A stretch of 64,000 nucleotides of DNA from contig JBNLDW010000002.1 in the NCBI GenBank assembly GCA_050304615.1, forward strand, positions 1 through 64,000, written 5' to 3'. Shown in pieces: positions 16,617-26,694 of the stretch. Position 1 is the stretch's first letter, and every line of letters begins with the position of its first letter. The DNA is from CBFDBF01 sp050304615. GTDB taxonomy: Bacteria > Pseudomonadota > Gammaproteobacteria > Chromatiales > Chromatiaceae. Both the position numbers and the translations under genes were made by a program. The notes under the pieces were generated by a model. That model was not told the DNA's origin and did not search any database. It worked only from the letters and a program-made list of their open reading frames with translations.

Positions 16617-18077
16617 TTATCTCTCTCTAATGCTTTCTTGCTTGTAACGCAACAATGGACTTAAGAAATATTCGATAATCCTCCGTTTTCCAATCTTGAT
16701 TTCAACCGTAGTGGTCATCCCCGGCGATAGATTGACTTCCTTATCGTTAATCCACATGCTGCTTTTGTCTATTAGCACTTTGGCCATATAGACCAGACCT
16801 AAATTCTCATCTTGGATGGCGTCATTAGAGAGGTGGGTGATCTCCCCATCTATCATGCCGTATTTAGTGAAGTTGAAGGTATCAATCTTAACTTCGGCAA
16901 CTTGTCCTTCACTGACGAAACCCACGTCTTTGTTGAGGATTAGAGCTTCGACCTCCAAGGCGCTTTCATTGGGTACAATCAGCATTAGCTCCTGTGCAGG
17001 CGTGACTACGCCGCCTATGGTGTGCACAGCCAATTGCTGCACAGTGCCGTCGATAGGCGATAAGATTGCTTGTTGTTGATTGCGTTGCTTGGCCTTGATC
17101 AGCTCTTGTTGCAGTGTTGCGATTTGCAAGGCAGTCTCATTCATTTCAGCAAGATTGTTTTTCTGTGCTTCTGCCTTTATGGAATGCAGTTTTGCTTCTG
17201 ATGCTTTGATACCTGCATCCAATTCACGGTGCTGTGCTTTTAAAGTGGCTAGATCCTGTTCCTGTTCAATGCGTTCTTGCTCCAGCTCCAAGTATTTCGA
17301 GCGCGCCACCATATGTTTAGTAAGTAATTTTTCTAGGGATTTTGTTCGTTCAGTGATGAGTGGTAATGTTCGTTTGAATTTATCTACAGTAGCCTGGATT
17401 GACTCCTGCTCTGCCCGTTGCTTCTCCAGTTCGTTGTAAAGAGAGATTCGCCGAAAACTGTATTCATTAAGTTGCTCATTTAATAATTGTTGTTGCCTGG
17501 CTATTTGCTGTTGATTGGTTGCTGTGGTGTGTAATTTAAACCCTGCTTCCGCTTGTTGTGGCCAGTTATCAGGTAACTCAGGCTGGTTTAAGAGCTGGTG
17601 GAAAATGGATTGACGAGCCTGTTGTAGCTGTGTCTTCTCCAGTTGTTGTTGTAGTCGATTTACATCTGCTTGGGTGGCTGTGCTATCCAGGATAATTAGA
17701 GGATCACCCTGACTAACCATTTGCCCTTCCTGGACATGAATGGCTTTGACAGTGCCTATTTCCAGTGGTTGGATAGTTTTAACCCGGCCGCTGGGGATGA
17801 TTTTGCCCTGAGCAACAGCCACTATGTCTATCTTGCCAAAAAAGCCCCACAATACGGCAATTAAAAATAACAGCACGATAGACCAGATAATAGCTCGACC
17901 AGTAGGGGAGGGCGGTGTTTCTTGTACTTCGAGTGCCGCCGGCATAAACGCATTGGCACTACGCTTGATTGTTTCCGGATTATCCAGTCGATTCTCCAGC
18001 ATATCCCGACATATTGTATACCAGGCTATCGGCTTGAAGGTGATATTGGCATCACGTATTTTTTGCCCGATCTTCAT
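16617..18077 (-). CDS. HlyD-type membrane fusion protein
   Basis: A 486-residue periplasmic adaptor of a type I secretion system, linking the ABC exporter to an outer-membrane TolC-like channel. It has a cytosolic N terminus of about 60 residues, one membrane helix (about 63-82, IIWSIVLLFLIAVLWGFFG), a lipoyl-like half (VKAIHVQEGQMVSQGDPL), a long coiled coil of Gln-rich helices (about 135-320), a second lipoyl half (ILSPIDGTVQQLAVHTIGGVV) and a beta-barrel end (LSPGMTTTVEIKIGKR). Its ATG overlaps the stop of the exporter gene by four bases. No TolC gene is in the window, so the channel must be encoded elsewhere. Confidence 0.93.
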   Translation of the reverse strand: MKIGQKIRDANITFKPIAWYTICRDMLENRLDNPETIKRSANAFMPAALEVQETPPSPTGRAIIWSIVLLFLIAVLWGFFGKIDIVAVAQGKIIPSGRVKTIQPLEIGTVKAIHVQEGQMVSQGDPLIILDSTATQADVNRLQQQLEKTQLQQARQSIFHQLLNQPELPDNWPQQAEAGFKLHTTATNQQQIARQQQLLNEQLNEYSFRRISLYNELEKQRAEQESIQATVDKFKRTLPLITERTKSLEKLLTKHMVARSKYLELEQERIEQEQDLATLKAQHRELDAGIKASEAKLHSIKAEAQKNNLAEMNETALQIATLQQELIKAKQRNQQQAILSPIDGTVQQLAVHTIGGVVTPAQELMLIVPNESALEVEALILNKDVGFVSEGQVAEVKIDTFNFTKYGMIDGEITHLSNDAIQDENLGLVYMAKVLIDKSSMWINDKEVNLSPGMTTTVEIKIGKRRIIEYFLSPLLRYKQESIRER

Positions 18078-20230
18078 GCCACTTCTCCTTGAGCTGCGCG
18101 TTGGTGAAAATGTAGCTTGGCATAGATGCCTCCTTGCTTAAGCAGTGCATCGTGATGGCCTTGTTCTACGATACGGCCTCTATCGACCACCAGAATCCGA
18201 TTGGCATGCCTGATTGTTGAGAGGCGGTGAGCAATAATGAAGACTGTTCTACCGTTGCAGATAGCCTGCATGTTCCGCTGGATGATTCGTTCTGACTCAT
18301 AATCTAGAGCGCTGGTGGCTTCATCGAAGATCAAGATGCGTGGGTTATTGAGTAAAGCACGCGCAATGGCGATGCGTTGCTTCTGCCCGCCAGATAAGTT
18401 TTTGCCTTGCTCTTCGATTTTAGTGTCGTAGCCCTCGGGTAATTCGAGAATAAATTCATGGGCCCCCGCCAGTTTGGCGACGTGGATCACCCGATCAATA
18501 GGAATACCAGGATCAGTCAGGGCGATGTTTTCTTTGACGGAACGGCTAAAAAGGTAGTTCTCCTGCAACACCACGCCGACTTGTCTACGCAGCCATGCGG
18601 GTTGTACAAGAGATAGATCAACGCCATCAATCAGAATGCGTCCGCTTTCAGGTACATAAAGGCGTTGTATCAACTTGGCTAGTGTGCTTTTACCTGAGCC
18701 GGAACGGCCCACGATACCAATCACTTCACCTGGCTGGATGGCCAAGCTGATATTATTCAGTATTTGCGGTTGGTCAGGATGGTAGCGAAAACTAACATGT
18801 TCAAACTGCACATGTCCTTTTATACTGGGTAAGGTAGTGCGATTGGGATTGTGGCCCGGCTCAATGGGAGAATTGAGGATATCCCCTAATCGCTCGATTG
18901 AGATGCCTGCTTGTTGAAAATCCTGCCATAGTTGAACTAATCTCAGAATTGGTCCGCTAACTCGGCCGGCGATCATGTTAAAGGCGATTAACTGGCCTAC
19001 AGTTAGCTCTCCGGTAATTACTAGCTTGGCACCAAACCAGAGGATCAAAACAGTTACAACCTTATTGATGAATTGAGCAAACTGACTGGCCATATTGCCC
19101 AGATTTTGGCTGCGAAAAGAGGAGGAGACATAACCTGCCAATTGCTCCTCCCATTTGCGCTGCATCTGAGGCTCTACAGCCATTGACTTAAGCGTTTCCG
19201 CGCCTGCAACTGACTCAATTAGAAAGGCCTGGTTCTCTGCGCCACGTTTAAATTTTTCATCCAGGCGTTTTCTGAGAATCGGTGTAATAAAAGCCGATAA
19301 CAGTACGTAGAAAGGGATCGAGGCCAAGACGATCGTGAACAAGGTGGTACTGTAATAATACAGCACCGCAAAGAATACAAAGGTAAACAGGATATCAATT
19401 ACCAGCGTCAGGGCTGAACCGGTAATAAAGCTACGGATGGTTTCCAGCTCGCGTACACGAGCAACAGTTGTACCCACTTGCCGCGACTGAAAGTAAGCGA
19501 TAGGCAGATTGATCAAATGTTTAAAAAGATTGCTGCCCAGTGAGACATCAATTCGGCTGGCTGTGTGAGAAAACAGATAGGTGCGCAAACCATTCAGCAC
19601 CACATCAAATAGGGAGATTGTTAATAACCCAATGGCCAGCACATTCAGTGTGGTTAATCCACGGTGTACCAGAACCTTGTCAATGACTACCTGGAAGAAG
19701 AGTGGAGTAATGAGCGCAAATAGCTGTATAAAAAATGAAGCCAGCAGTACTTCACCTAATAGTTTCTTATGCTTAATAATCGCAGGGATAAACCAGCTAA
19801 CGTCAAATTTACCTGTCATGCCGGGTAATATCGAACGCTTGGTGACAAGGATTAATTCACCCGACCAGAGCTTCATCAGTTGCTCTATGGAAAGCGTGCG
19901 AGGGCGGTCGGCACCTGGCTCCTGGACTAACACCTTCTCTTGCTGGGTATTATACTGAGCCAGTATAAAGTAGCGTCCATCTGTATCCTTAGCAATTGCC
20001 GGAAGGGTGATAGATTGTAGCTGCTCAGCGGTGCATTTGAGTGCTTTGGCTTTTAGCTTTAGATAGGTTGCAGCGCGAAGAATATCAGAGTCAGAGAAAG
20101 TTTTGCCGGATTGGCCAAATTGATGAACTAGGGCTTGGGGATCAGCAGCTATATGATGGAAGCGGGCTAACAACACCAAGGAGATACAACCTGTATCGAT
20201 GCTTGTACTTCCTTGTTGAGAAAAGTCCAT
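18074..20230 (-). CDS. HlyB-type ABC exporter with degenerate C39 domain
   Basis: A 718-residue inner-membrane transporter that binds and exports the RTX protein. Residues 1-130 are a C39-peptidase-like domain; the position of the catalytic Cys in true peptidases is not Cys (DTGCISLVLLARF), so it should bind rather than cut its substrate, as in HlyB. Five or six membrane helices span 150-430. The ATPase domain has Walker A GRSGSGKS (508-515), signature LSGGQKQR and Walker B ILIFDEATSALD. It is the first gene of the operon exporter, fusion protein, small membrane protein, RTX protein. Confidence 0.93.
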   Translation of the reverse strand: MDFSQQGSTSIDTGCISLVLLARFHHIAADPQALVHQFGQSGKTFSDSDILRAATYLKLKAKALKCTAEQLQSITLPAIAKDTDGRYFILAQYNTQQEKVLVQEPGADRPRTLSIEQLMKLWSGELILVTKRSILPGMTGKFDVSWFIPAIIKHKKLLGEVLLASFFIQLFALITPLFFQVVIDKVLVHRGLTTLNVLAIGLLTISLFDVVLNGLRTYLFSHTASRIDVSLGSNLFKHLINLPIAYFQSRQVGTTVARVRELETIRSFITGSALTLVIDILFTFVFFAVLYYYSTTLFTIVLASIPFYVLLSAFITPILRKRLDEKFKRGAENQAFLIESVAGAETLKSMAVEPQMQRKWEEQLAGYVSSSFRSQNLGNMASQFAQFINKVVTVLILWFGAKLVITGELTVGQLIAFNMIAGRVSGPILRLVQLWQDFQQAGISIERLGDILNSPIEPGHNPNRTTLPSIKGHVQFEHVSFRYHPDQPQILNNISLAIQPGEVIGIVGRSGSGKSTLAKLIQRLYVPESGRILIDGVDLSLVQPAWLRRQVGVVLQENYLFSRSVKENIALTDPGIPIDRVIHVAKLAGAHEFILELPEGYDTKIEEQGKNLSGGQKQRIAIARALLNNPRILIFDEATSALDYESERIIQRNMQAICNGRTVFIIAHRLSTIRHANRILVVDRGRIVEQGHHDALLKQGGIYAKLHFHQRAAQGEVA

Positions 20231-20753
20231 TTAGTACTCGTCCCATGCTATAAGTTATGCCTATTTCTGATACTGCCAATACAGCAATACCGAACTCTGA
20301 TCGTAACAATCATAAAGACTGGGTGCAAATAATTTTCACTGCTATTTATGAAAATGATCACCATCCACACCAATCTCTAGAAATTTCACCTCATACCGTT
20401 TCTCAATCACCAAACAGATCTCTGCCTCCCTCGCAAGCAGGGAAGGAGTTAATCAGAGGTTCCATAGCCTTTTAAATCCCACATCCCAACCCTCGGCTTT
20501 GGCCTCCTGCATCACCCTACCTCCCCCATCCCTGGAGTTGTCTCCCAGAGCGAGAGTGGAATAAGTGGGACAGCAGTGACTCCCCATACTAACCCTCGGC
20601 ACCTGCTCCTGCGTTGCTCTAGCGCCTACATACCTGTGGGCGTCCCCGCTAGCAAGCAGGGGAGTCTGAAACAGAGCAGCACAGCAACAGCCCTTATTAC
20701 ACCCAATACACGGGGGGGGGATACAGATTAAGAGTTTAACCAGAAACCGGACT
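20231..20753. other. Intergenic stretch upstream of the secretion operon
   Basis: No gene supported. It must hold the promoter of the exporter operon. Visible items are a GTCCCCGCTAGCAAGCAGGGGA palindrome region near 20645-20666, the element TGGGACAGCAGTG at 20566-20578 (also at 24300-24312 and, as GGGACAGCAATG inverted, at 24039-24050), and a run of nine G at 20712-20720. Confidence 0.6.
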
Positions 20754-22091
20754 CTAACGCTGGAACTGCAGCCGCTGTCCGCGTGGCTCCGAATAGAGCT
20801 TCCCCTGCTGATACACTATATTCCCATTGACTATAGTCGTATCTACCGTAGAGCGTAGCTGCTCCCCCTCCAGCGGTGACCAGCCACACTTGTAGAGTAG
20901 ATCATCCCTCTCTACCAGCATGGGATCATGCAGATTCACCAGTACCATATCTGCCCAATAACCCTCGCGCAGATAGCCACGATCGACGATATCAAAAAGC
21001 TTGGCAGGGGCATGACAAGCCCGCTCTACCAGGGTCTCAAGGGATATGTGCTGGTCATGATAGAGCTCTAGCAACATCGGAAGTGCATGTTGCACCAGCG
21101 GCAATCCTGATGGGGCCTGGAAGTAACTGTTCTGCTTCTCTGCCCAGGTGTGGGGAGCATGATCGGTAGCCACCACATCGATGCGTCCATCTTTCAAGGC
21201 TTGGCGCAGAGTATCGCGATCAGTAGATGACTTGATGGCTGGATTGCACTTGATGAGGGCCCCTTTGCGGTCATAATCTTCATCAGAATAATACAGATGG
21301 TGTACACACACCTCGGCGGTGATCATCTTCTCATCCAGCGGCTTGGCCTCGAAAAGGTCCATCTCCATGGCCGTGGTCAGATGCAACACATGCAGCCTAG
21401 TGCCATAGCGCTTGGCTAGCTCCACCGCAAATGATGATGATAGATAACACACCTCATCACTCCGAATGTGGGGGTGCATAGAGATAGGCACATCTTCTCC
21501 ATACTTGGCCCGCGCCTCTTCTTCGTTACGCTGTATGGCTGGTGAGTCCTCGCAGTGAGTAGCCACCAGAACCGGGGCATCACGGAATATCTGTTCTAGA
21601 ACCTCTTCCTTGTCCACCAGCATATTTCCAGTAGAAGAGCCCATGAACACCTTGATCCCACATGCCTGTTTTGGATCAAGGGAACGAATTACATCTATGT
21701 TGTCGTTGGTGGCTCCCAGATAGAAGGCGTAATTGGCCATCGAACGTCCAGCTGCCATGGCATATTTATCTTCCAGTGCCTGCAGCGTAACCGTCTGTGG
21801 ATTAGTGTTGGGCATATCCATAAAACTGGTGATGCCACCGGCGACTGCGGCCTGAGACTCGGTATGGATATCACCCTTATCGGTTGCCCCCGGCTCACGA
21901 AAGTGGACCTGATCATCGATCATGCCAGGCATAAGCAGCATGCCATTGGCATCCAGTACTGGGGTAGAGTTATTGACACTGATCGCTGGGGCAATCTGCT
22001 CAATCCTCCCATTACGCACCAACAGATCACCATGCTTTATACAGCCGTCACTTACCATGTTGGCATGTTTAATCAGGATATCACTGTCCAT
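20754..22091 (-). CDS. pyrC: Dihydroorotase
   Basis: Closes N-carbamoyl-aspartate to dihydroorotate in pyrimidine synthesis; cytosolic, zinc dependent. The protein is 445 residues. It has the amidohydrolase metal motif as DDQVHFREPG (about residue 59), the lysine region GIKVFMGSSTGN, histidines in ATHCED and HVLHLTTA, and the aspartate in VVATDHAPHT (about 310). Length and motifs fit the long class I type seen in many gammaproteobacteria rather than the 350-residue E. coli PyrC. Another cyclic amidohydrolase is possible but less likely. Its start overlaps the gloB stop by one base, so the two are translationally coupled. Confidence 0.88.
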   Translation of the reverse strand: MDSDILIKHANMVSDGCIKHGDLLVRNGRIEQIAPAISVNNSTPVLDANGMLLMPGMIDDQVHFREPGATDKGDIHTESQAAVAGGITSFMDMPNTNPQTVTLQALEDKYAMAAGRSMANYAFYLGATNDNIDVIRSLDPKQACGIKVFMGSSTGNMLVDKEEVLEQIFRDAPVLVATHCEDSPAIQRNEEEARAKYGEDVPISMHPHIRSDEVCYLSSSFAVELAKRYGTRLHVLHLTTAMEMDLFEAKPLDEKMITAEVCVHHLYYSDEDYDRKGALIKCNPAIKSSTDRDTLRQALKDGRIDVVATDHAPHTWAEKQNSYFQAPSGLPLVQHALPMLLELYHDQHISLETLVERACHAPAKLFDIVDRGYLREGYWADMVLVNLHDPMLVERDDLLYKCGWSPLEGEQLRSTVDTTIVNGNIVYQQGKLYSEPRGQRLQFQR

Positions 22092-22870
22092 CAGTCGTAC
22101 TCCCGGTCTTTCCAGTTACGGATTGCGCGAAATATCTCGGCCCCGCTATGCAGACTATTACCAATGTAGCGTTCAGCGGCCGCGATGACCCCACTCTCAC
22201 CACAACGCATAAAGGGATTGGTGTCCAACTCCAGTTGTAATGTGGAGGGGACCGTCGGCTCACCCCGCGCACGCTGCCCCTGCGCATCCACCTCCCGCTG
22301 TAGCAGTGCCTGATTATCTGGCTCTACCCATTTGGCAAAACCGATATTATCCAGCGTGTACTCATGGGCGCAGTAGAGCAAGGTGCCTGCTGGCAGGGCG
22401 GCAATCCGTTGGAGCGAATCATACAGCTGCTCATGGGTACCACTAAAGACCCGACCACAGCCGCAGGCAAACAGTGTATCGCCACAAAACAGGGCACCAT
22501 CAGCCAGATAGGCCAGATGGCCCTCGGTATGACCCGGCAGCTCCATTGTGGATAGGGATAGATCAAGTCCGGCAAGGTGGATAGACTCTCCATCATGCAG
22601 CTTCTTGGTGACCACCGAAATCTCCTCATTGGCCGGCCCAAAGACCGTGACCTCTGGATATTCCGCCGCCAACTCTCGCACCCCGCCGGTATGATCGCCA
22701 TGTTTGTGGGTCAACAGGATGGCCTCCAACTCCAGCCCCTCCCGTCTTAGCAGCTCGAGTAGCGGCTCCTCATCCCCCGGATCCACTACCGCCACCCGCT
22801 TTACCCCGGGCCGACGCAGCAACCAGATATAGTTATCATCGAATGCCGATATGGGGGTAATCTCCAACAT
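22091..22870 (-). CDS. gloB: Hydroxyacylglutathione hydrolase (glyoxalase II)
   Basis: Hydrolyses S-lactoylglutathione to lactate and glutathione, the second step of methylglyoxal removal. The protein is 259 residues. The metallo-beta-lactamase motif THKHGDHTGG is near residue 54, followed by LPGHTEGHLAYL, the FCGDTLFACGCGR aspartate loop, and YCAHEYTLDNIGFA. The C-terminal glutathione-binding domain contains NPFMRCGE. It sits between hisI and pyrC with almost no spacing, so the three share one transcript. Confidence 0.94.
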   Translation of the reverse strand: MLEITPISAFDDNYIWLLRRPGVKRVAVVDPGDEEPLLELLRREGLELEAILLTHKHGDHTGGVRELAAEYPEVTVFGPANEEISVVTKKLHDGESIHLAGLDLSLSTMELPGHTEGHLAYLADGALFCGDTLFACGCGRVFSGTHEQLYDSLQRIAALPAGTLLYCAHEYTLDNIGFAKWVEPDNQALLQREVDAQGQRARGEPTVPSTLQLELDTNPFMRCGESGVIAAAERYIGNSLHSGAEIFRAIRNWKDREYD

Positions 22871-22872
22871 GT

Positions 22873-23304
22873 CTATTTTCCGTACAGCTCCTTGGGATCG
22901 ATCAGAGGATCACTGATAACCTCTAGACGGAGACCGCGCACCGCGCTATAGAAACAGCTCCGCCGCCCGGTGTGACATGCCGGACCAGTCTGATCCACCA
23001 GTAGAAGCAAGGTATCTCCATCACAGTCCACACGGAGTTCCTGCAGCTGCTGCACCTGCCCGGATGACTCTCCCTTGCGCCACAACTTCTGGCGTGAGCG
23101 CGACCAATAACAGACCCGGCCGGTCTCTAAAGTCTCCTCCAGCGCTATTCGGTTCATCCAGGCCATCATCAGGACTTCGCCCGTATCGTGCTGCTGGGCG
23201 ATGGCCGGGAGCAGACCATCGGCATTAAATGGCAGGCTCTCCACCGCCTTACTCCACGCCACAGACTCGCCACTAGCCAGACCTTCAATCTTCTTCCACA
23301 TCAT
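22873..23304 (-). CDS. hisI: Phosphoribosyl-AMP cyclohydrolase
   Basis: Opens the adenine ring of phosphoribosyl-AMP, the third step of histidine synthesis; zinc and magnesium dependent. The protein is about 143 residues and lacks a HisE domain. It shows LMMAWMN, GRVCYWSRSRQKLWRKGE, then LRVDCDGDTLLL and TGPACHTGRRSCFY, which supply the metal cysteines and aspartates. The ATG at 23304 (or 23301) was chosen because AGGAG lies just upstream and MMWKKIEGL is the usual start. It is the first gene of the hisI-gloB-pyrC run, away from the main his operon. Confidence 0.93.
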   Translation of the reverse strand: MMWKKIEGLASGESVAWSKAVESLPFNADGLLPAIAQQHDTGEVLMMAWMNRIALEETLETGRVCYWSRSRQKLWRKGESSGQVQQLQELRVDCDGDTLLLLVDQTGPACHTGRRSCFYSAVRGLRLEVISDPLIDPKELYGK

Positions 23305-23383
23305 TAAGACTCCTAATCTGCGATGCCCCAATGATACCACCCTTCCTGTAGTCACCAGAGGAACAGAGTGAGATAATTAGCGA

Positions 23384-23944
23384 ATGAATATTAAACTGCT
23401 CTATTCCCTGCTTTTTCTTACTCTGTTGAGCGGCTGTGGTTCCGATGAGGAGCCGCTGGCCGAACCGGGCGAGCCACCACTTGTTATTGCCGCCGATCTA
23501 GGAGATTTGGCCCAACTGGAGTCACTGCTGGCCACCCAGCAAGATTTAGATGTGCGCGATAGCTGTCAGTGGACTCCACTTATGAAGGCGGCCGTTAACG
23601 GCCACACTGCAGTAGCACGAAAACTGCTGGCCGCAGGGGCCACCACCGGACTGGGGGACAAGGGTGGATACACCGCCATGATGCTGGCCGCATCAAATAA
23701 CCATGCCGATATTGTAGAACTGCTGCTGCAACACGGCAGCGACATAAACCACATAGAATCTACCGAGGGTTTCAGCGCCCTAATCTGGGCGGCGCAACGG
23801 GGCCACCTAGAGACGGTAGAGGTACTTCTAAGACACAACGCAAATCGACAATTGCGCGATCATAAAGGGAGGAGCGCCCTCGACTGGGCAAGTCAAAACA
23901 ACCATCAAAGAGTTATCCAGCTTCTATCGGGCGACTCTCCATGA
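23384..23944 (+). CDS. Ankyrin-repeat lipoprotein
   Basis: A 186-residue protein with a lipoprotein signal (hydrophobic run then LLSGCG, cysteine at residue 18), so it is probably attached to the inner face of the outer membrane or to the inner membrane in the periplasm. About four ankyrin repeats follow from residue 33 (TPLMKAAVNGHTAVARKLL, TAMMLAASNNHADIVELLL, SALIWAAQRGHLETVEVLL). The binding partner is unknown. It is transcribed divergently from hisI. It differs from the cytosolic ankyrin protein at 1131 in composition and repeat regularity, so the two are not recent copies. Confidence 0.8.
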   Translation: MNIKLLYSLLFLTLLSGCGSDEEPLAEPGEPPLVIAADLGDLAQLESLLATQQDLDVRDSCQWTPLMKAAVNGHTAVARKLLAAGATTGLGDKGGYTAMMLAASNNHADIVELLLQHGSDINHIESTEGFSALIWAAQRGHLETVEVLLRHNANRQLRDHKGRSALDWASQNNHQRVIQLLSGDSP

Positions 23945-24403
23945 AATATCTGCAGGGTTTCTCCAACAGAAGATCTCGATAGTTACAAATATCGAGAAAA
24001 ACGCGGTAAGGCAGAGCCGCGAATATTGCTATAAAGCCCATTGCTGTCCCACAAACCTTTATTTCAACGCTAAGGCGCAGAGACGCGAAGAACGCAAAGG
24101 TTATAACTGTTTGAATACAAGCTAGTATTTCTTAGCGACCATTGCGCCTTGGCGTCTTCGCCTAAAGGGAAGTAGGCGAGTGGCGTGAGCATGGAGCGGA
24201 AGCTTTACGTTAAATAATGCGAATCCATGTTCCCGCCTCAATGGTTACGGTCGTATGCTCGAGTTTTCAAGCAGTTATCCGCTAAATTTGCATATCTTAT
24301 GGGACAGCAGTGTATAAAGCCCGCAAATTATTTTGAATATATTCGTAAATATTTGCGGTTTTTTGCGTCCATTTGCGGCTAAATAGTATACAGCCGTATC
24401 TGC
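23945..24403. other. Gene-free stretch with inverted repeats
   Basis: No gene. A large imperfect inverted repeat pairs CGCTAAGGCGCA (from about 24069) with CTTAGCGACCATTGCGCC (from about 24131). A second pair, CCGCAAAT (24321-24328) and ATTTGCGG (24351-24358), is followed by T6. Both look like dispersed intergenic repeats; the second may also end transcription from the left. Confidence 0.6.
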
Positions 24404-25753
24404 TCAATCCCCTGAAGGGTTATCCCTGAAATACTCCCTGGTCAGCTTAAATACCACCGGGCTAAGTAACAACAGCGCTATCAGGTTGGGCAATGCCATC
24501 AAGGCATTCAGGGTGTCGGCTACCAACCAGGTAAATTTTAGATTGGCGGTAGCTCCGATCGGTATTGCCATGATCCAGAACAGCCGAAACGGCATGATCG
24601 AGCGTACCCCGAACAGATACTCCACGCACTTCTCTCCATAGAAACTCCAACCCAATAGGGTGGTAAAGGCGAACAGGGCCAGACCTACGGTGACCACATG
24701 GCCGCCTGCACCAGGTAACGCACTCTCGAAGGCGAGACGCGATAACGAGGCACCGGTCTCGCCACTGTTCCAGACACCGGTAACTATAATAACCAGGCCG
24801 GTGATGCTACAGACGATGATGGTATCGATAAAGGTCCCGAGCATCGCCACCGTTCCCTGACGCACCGGGTTGTCGGTCTCAGCAGCCGCATGGGCGATGG
24901 GGGCACTACCAAGCCCCGCCTCGTTGGAGAAGATGCCGCGCGCCACACCCCACTGAATGGCAAGCAGCACCCCCGCCCCGGCGAAGCCGCCTGTGGCCGC
25001 TGTCGGGGTAAAGGCGTGCTTTACAATCAGTGCAATGGCAGCCGGAATCTCGGCCGCATGTAGCAGCAACACCAACAGGCCACCGCCTATGTAGGCCGCC
25101 GCCATCAGGGGTACCAGCTTGCCGGCCACCTCAGCGATGCGGCGGATACCACCGATCAGCACCAGCCCCACCAATACCGCCATGACCATACCGGTCACCA
25201 AGGTAGGTAACGAAAAGTTGGAGTTAAGGGCGTCCGCTACGGAATTGGCCTGTACCGTATTGCCGATACCGAACCCGGCCAACGCCCCAAAGATCGCGAA
25301 CACGGTGCCGAGCCAGGCCCAACTCTTGCCCAGACCGTTCTTGATATAGAACATGGGGCCGCCGATATGGTTGCCCTCTTCGTCCAGCTCGCGGTATTTC
25401 ACCGCCAGCACCGCCTCCGCGTACTTGGTGGCCATACCAACTAGGGCGGTACACCACATCCAGAACAGCGCACCCGGTCCACCCCAGAAGATAGCAGTGG
25501 CAACCCCGGCGATATTACCGGTACCTATGGTAGCGGAGAGCGATGTCATCAAGGCATTAAAGGGGGTGATATCGCCCTCGCCTACCCCATGGCGACCCCG
25601 CCACAACATACGGAAACCATAAACCAGACGGGCCAGCGGCATCAGCCGCAGCCCTATCATCAGGAACAATCCAGTACCGAGGATAAGCACCAGCATTGCC
25701 GGGCCCCATACCACACCATTGAGCTGTTTTATGAGTTCGGTCAAGGTCTCCAT
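24404..25753 (-). CDS. Sodium:alanine symporter family protein
   Basis: A 449-residue inner-membrane transporter of the AGCS family that takes up alanine or glycine with sodium. About ten or eleven membrane helices are visible. Family signatures are ALMTSLSATIGTGNIAGVATAI (around residue 68), the loop GPGALFWMWCTALVGMATKYAEA and RGIFSNEAGLGSAPIAHAAAE (around 276). The substrate cannot be told from sequence alone. It stands alone between the repeat-rich stretch and the FKBP gene. Confidence 0.92.
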   Translation of the reverse strand: METLTELIKQLNGVVWGPAMLVLILGTGLFLMIGLRLMPLARLVYGFRMLWRGRHGVGEGDITPFNALMTSLSATIGTGNIAGVATAIFWGGPGALFWMWCTALVGMATKYAEAVLAVKYRELDEEGNHIGGPMFYIKNGLGKSWAWLGTVFAIFGALAGFGIGNTVQANSVADALNSNFSLPTLVTGMVMAVLVGLVLIGGIRRIAEVAGKLVPLMAAAYIGGGLLVLLLHAAEIPAAIALIVKHAFTPTAATGGFAGAGVLLAIQWGVARGIFSNEAGLGSAPIAHAAAETDNPVRQGTVAMLGTFIDTIIVCSITGLVIIVTGVWNSGETGASLSRLAFESALPGAGGHVVTVGLALFAFTTLLGWSFYGEKCVEYLFGVRSIMPFRLFWIMAIPIGATANLKFTWLVADTLNALMALPNLIALLLLSPVVFKLTREYFRDNPSGD

Positions 25754-25825
25754 AAATCTCTCCGCTATCTACAGTGGAACCTCCGATTAGATCGGTGGTT
25801 CGTCATTATTATTTTTTAAACAGTG

Positions 25826-26506
25826 TTACTTCTTGCTGCTAGAGATCAACTCTACCTCAAATACCAGGGTCTGGTTAGGAGCGATTGCTGGTGGCGCACC
25901 CCGTGCCCCGTAGGCCATGGCTGAGGGGATAAAGAGCTTCCACTTGGCCCCTGGACGCATCTTTGACAATGCCTCACTAAATCCAGGGATCACCCCCTCC
26001 AGATTAAAGGTCGCAGGCTGGCCACGACTATAAGAGCTATCAAACTCTGTACCGTCAAGCAGCGTCCCTCGATAGTGGACGGTGACATCGGCGCCCGCCT
26101 TGGGTAGATCCCCTTTCCCCGCCTGCATCTCTATGTATTGCAGACCACTCTCAAGCTCTACCACGCCCGGCTTGCCTTTGTTCTCCACCAAAAACTTCTG
26201 CTCCTGCTCAAGGGCACTTTGGGCCTGCTTTGCATGCGCCGTGGCAATAAGCGTCTTACCCTCATCTATCGCCTTGGACATCTCATCCATGCTCAACTGT
26301 GGCTGCTTCTTCTTTGCCATATCATCAATTGCCGCCAACAGCGCCGCCGTGTCGATCTTTATAGGCTGCGCCTCCATCTGCTTGGCGAATATATAGCCAG
26401 TGGCATAACTAAACCGCTGTTCTGCGGTCTTTAACTCTACGCCATGGGCAGTAATGGCGGCCAACAAACCCACCAACAAGAGGGTGAAACGGAGTGGTTT
26501 CAGCAT
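25826..26506 (-). CDS. FKBP-type peptidyl-prolyl isomerase, Mip/FkpA-like
   Basis: A 226-residue periplasmic foldase that speeds proline isomerisation. It has a signal peptide (hydrophobic 6-20, ending AHG), an N-terminal helical dimerisation domain with SYATGYIFAKQMEAQ and a long helix (about 30-120), and an FKBP domain (about 125-222) with VTVHYRGTLLDGTEFDSSYSRG, GVIPGFSEAL and IPSAMAYGARGAPPAIAPN. The arrangement matches FkpA, Mip and FklB; a signal peptide rules out the cytosolic FklB. It stands alone. Confidence 0.92.
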   Translation of the reverse strand: MLKPLRFTLLLVGLLAAITAHGVELKTAEQRFSYATGYIFAKQMEAQPIKIDTAALLAAIDDMAKKKQPQLSMDEMSKAIDEGKTLIATAHAKQAQSALEQEQKFLVENKGKPGVVELESGLQYIEMQAGKGDLPKAGADVTVHYRGTLLDGTEFDSSYSRGQPATFNLEGVIPGFSEALSKMRPGAKWKLFIPSAMAYGARGAPPAIAPNQTLVFEVELISSSKK

Positions 26507-26694
26507 AACTATTTCCTTTGAGTTGTCGTCTGTTGTCGCCCAATTTGAGCGGCATTGAGTACCCTAACTACTCATCCGTGAGAACACAATTCCTATATGG
26601 CGTCAAAATTAGCCAGCTAGTCACATTTCTGACGCTTTCGCCTTGGATTTATCCAGAATCAGGCCTACTATTCAGATATAAGAGGCAAAATGCA

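Noticed and set aside
18074..20230. Reading the exporter as a bacteriocin-processing peptidase transporter
   Set aside because: The C39-like domain lacks the catalytic cysteine motif, and the substrate gene encodes an RTX protein, not a leader peptide.
20712..20720. Run of nine G, possible phase-variable tract
   Set aside because: It is intergenic, past the pyrC stop, and not placed in a reading frame or a recognised promoter.
23945..24403. Possible CRISPR or tandem array
   Set aside because: The repeats are single inverted pairs, not evenly spaced direct repeats with spacers.
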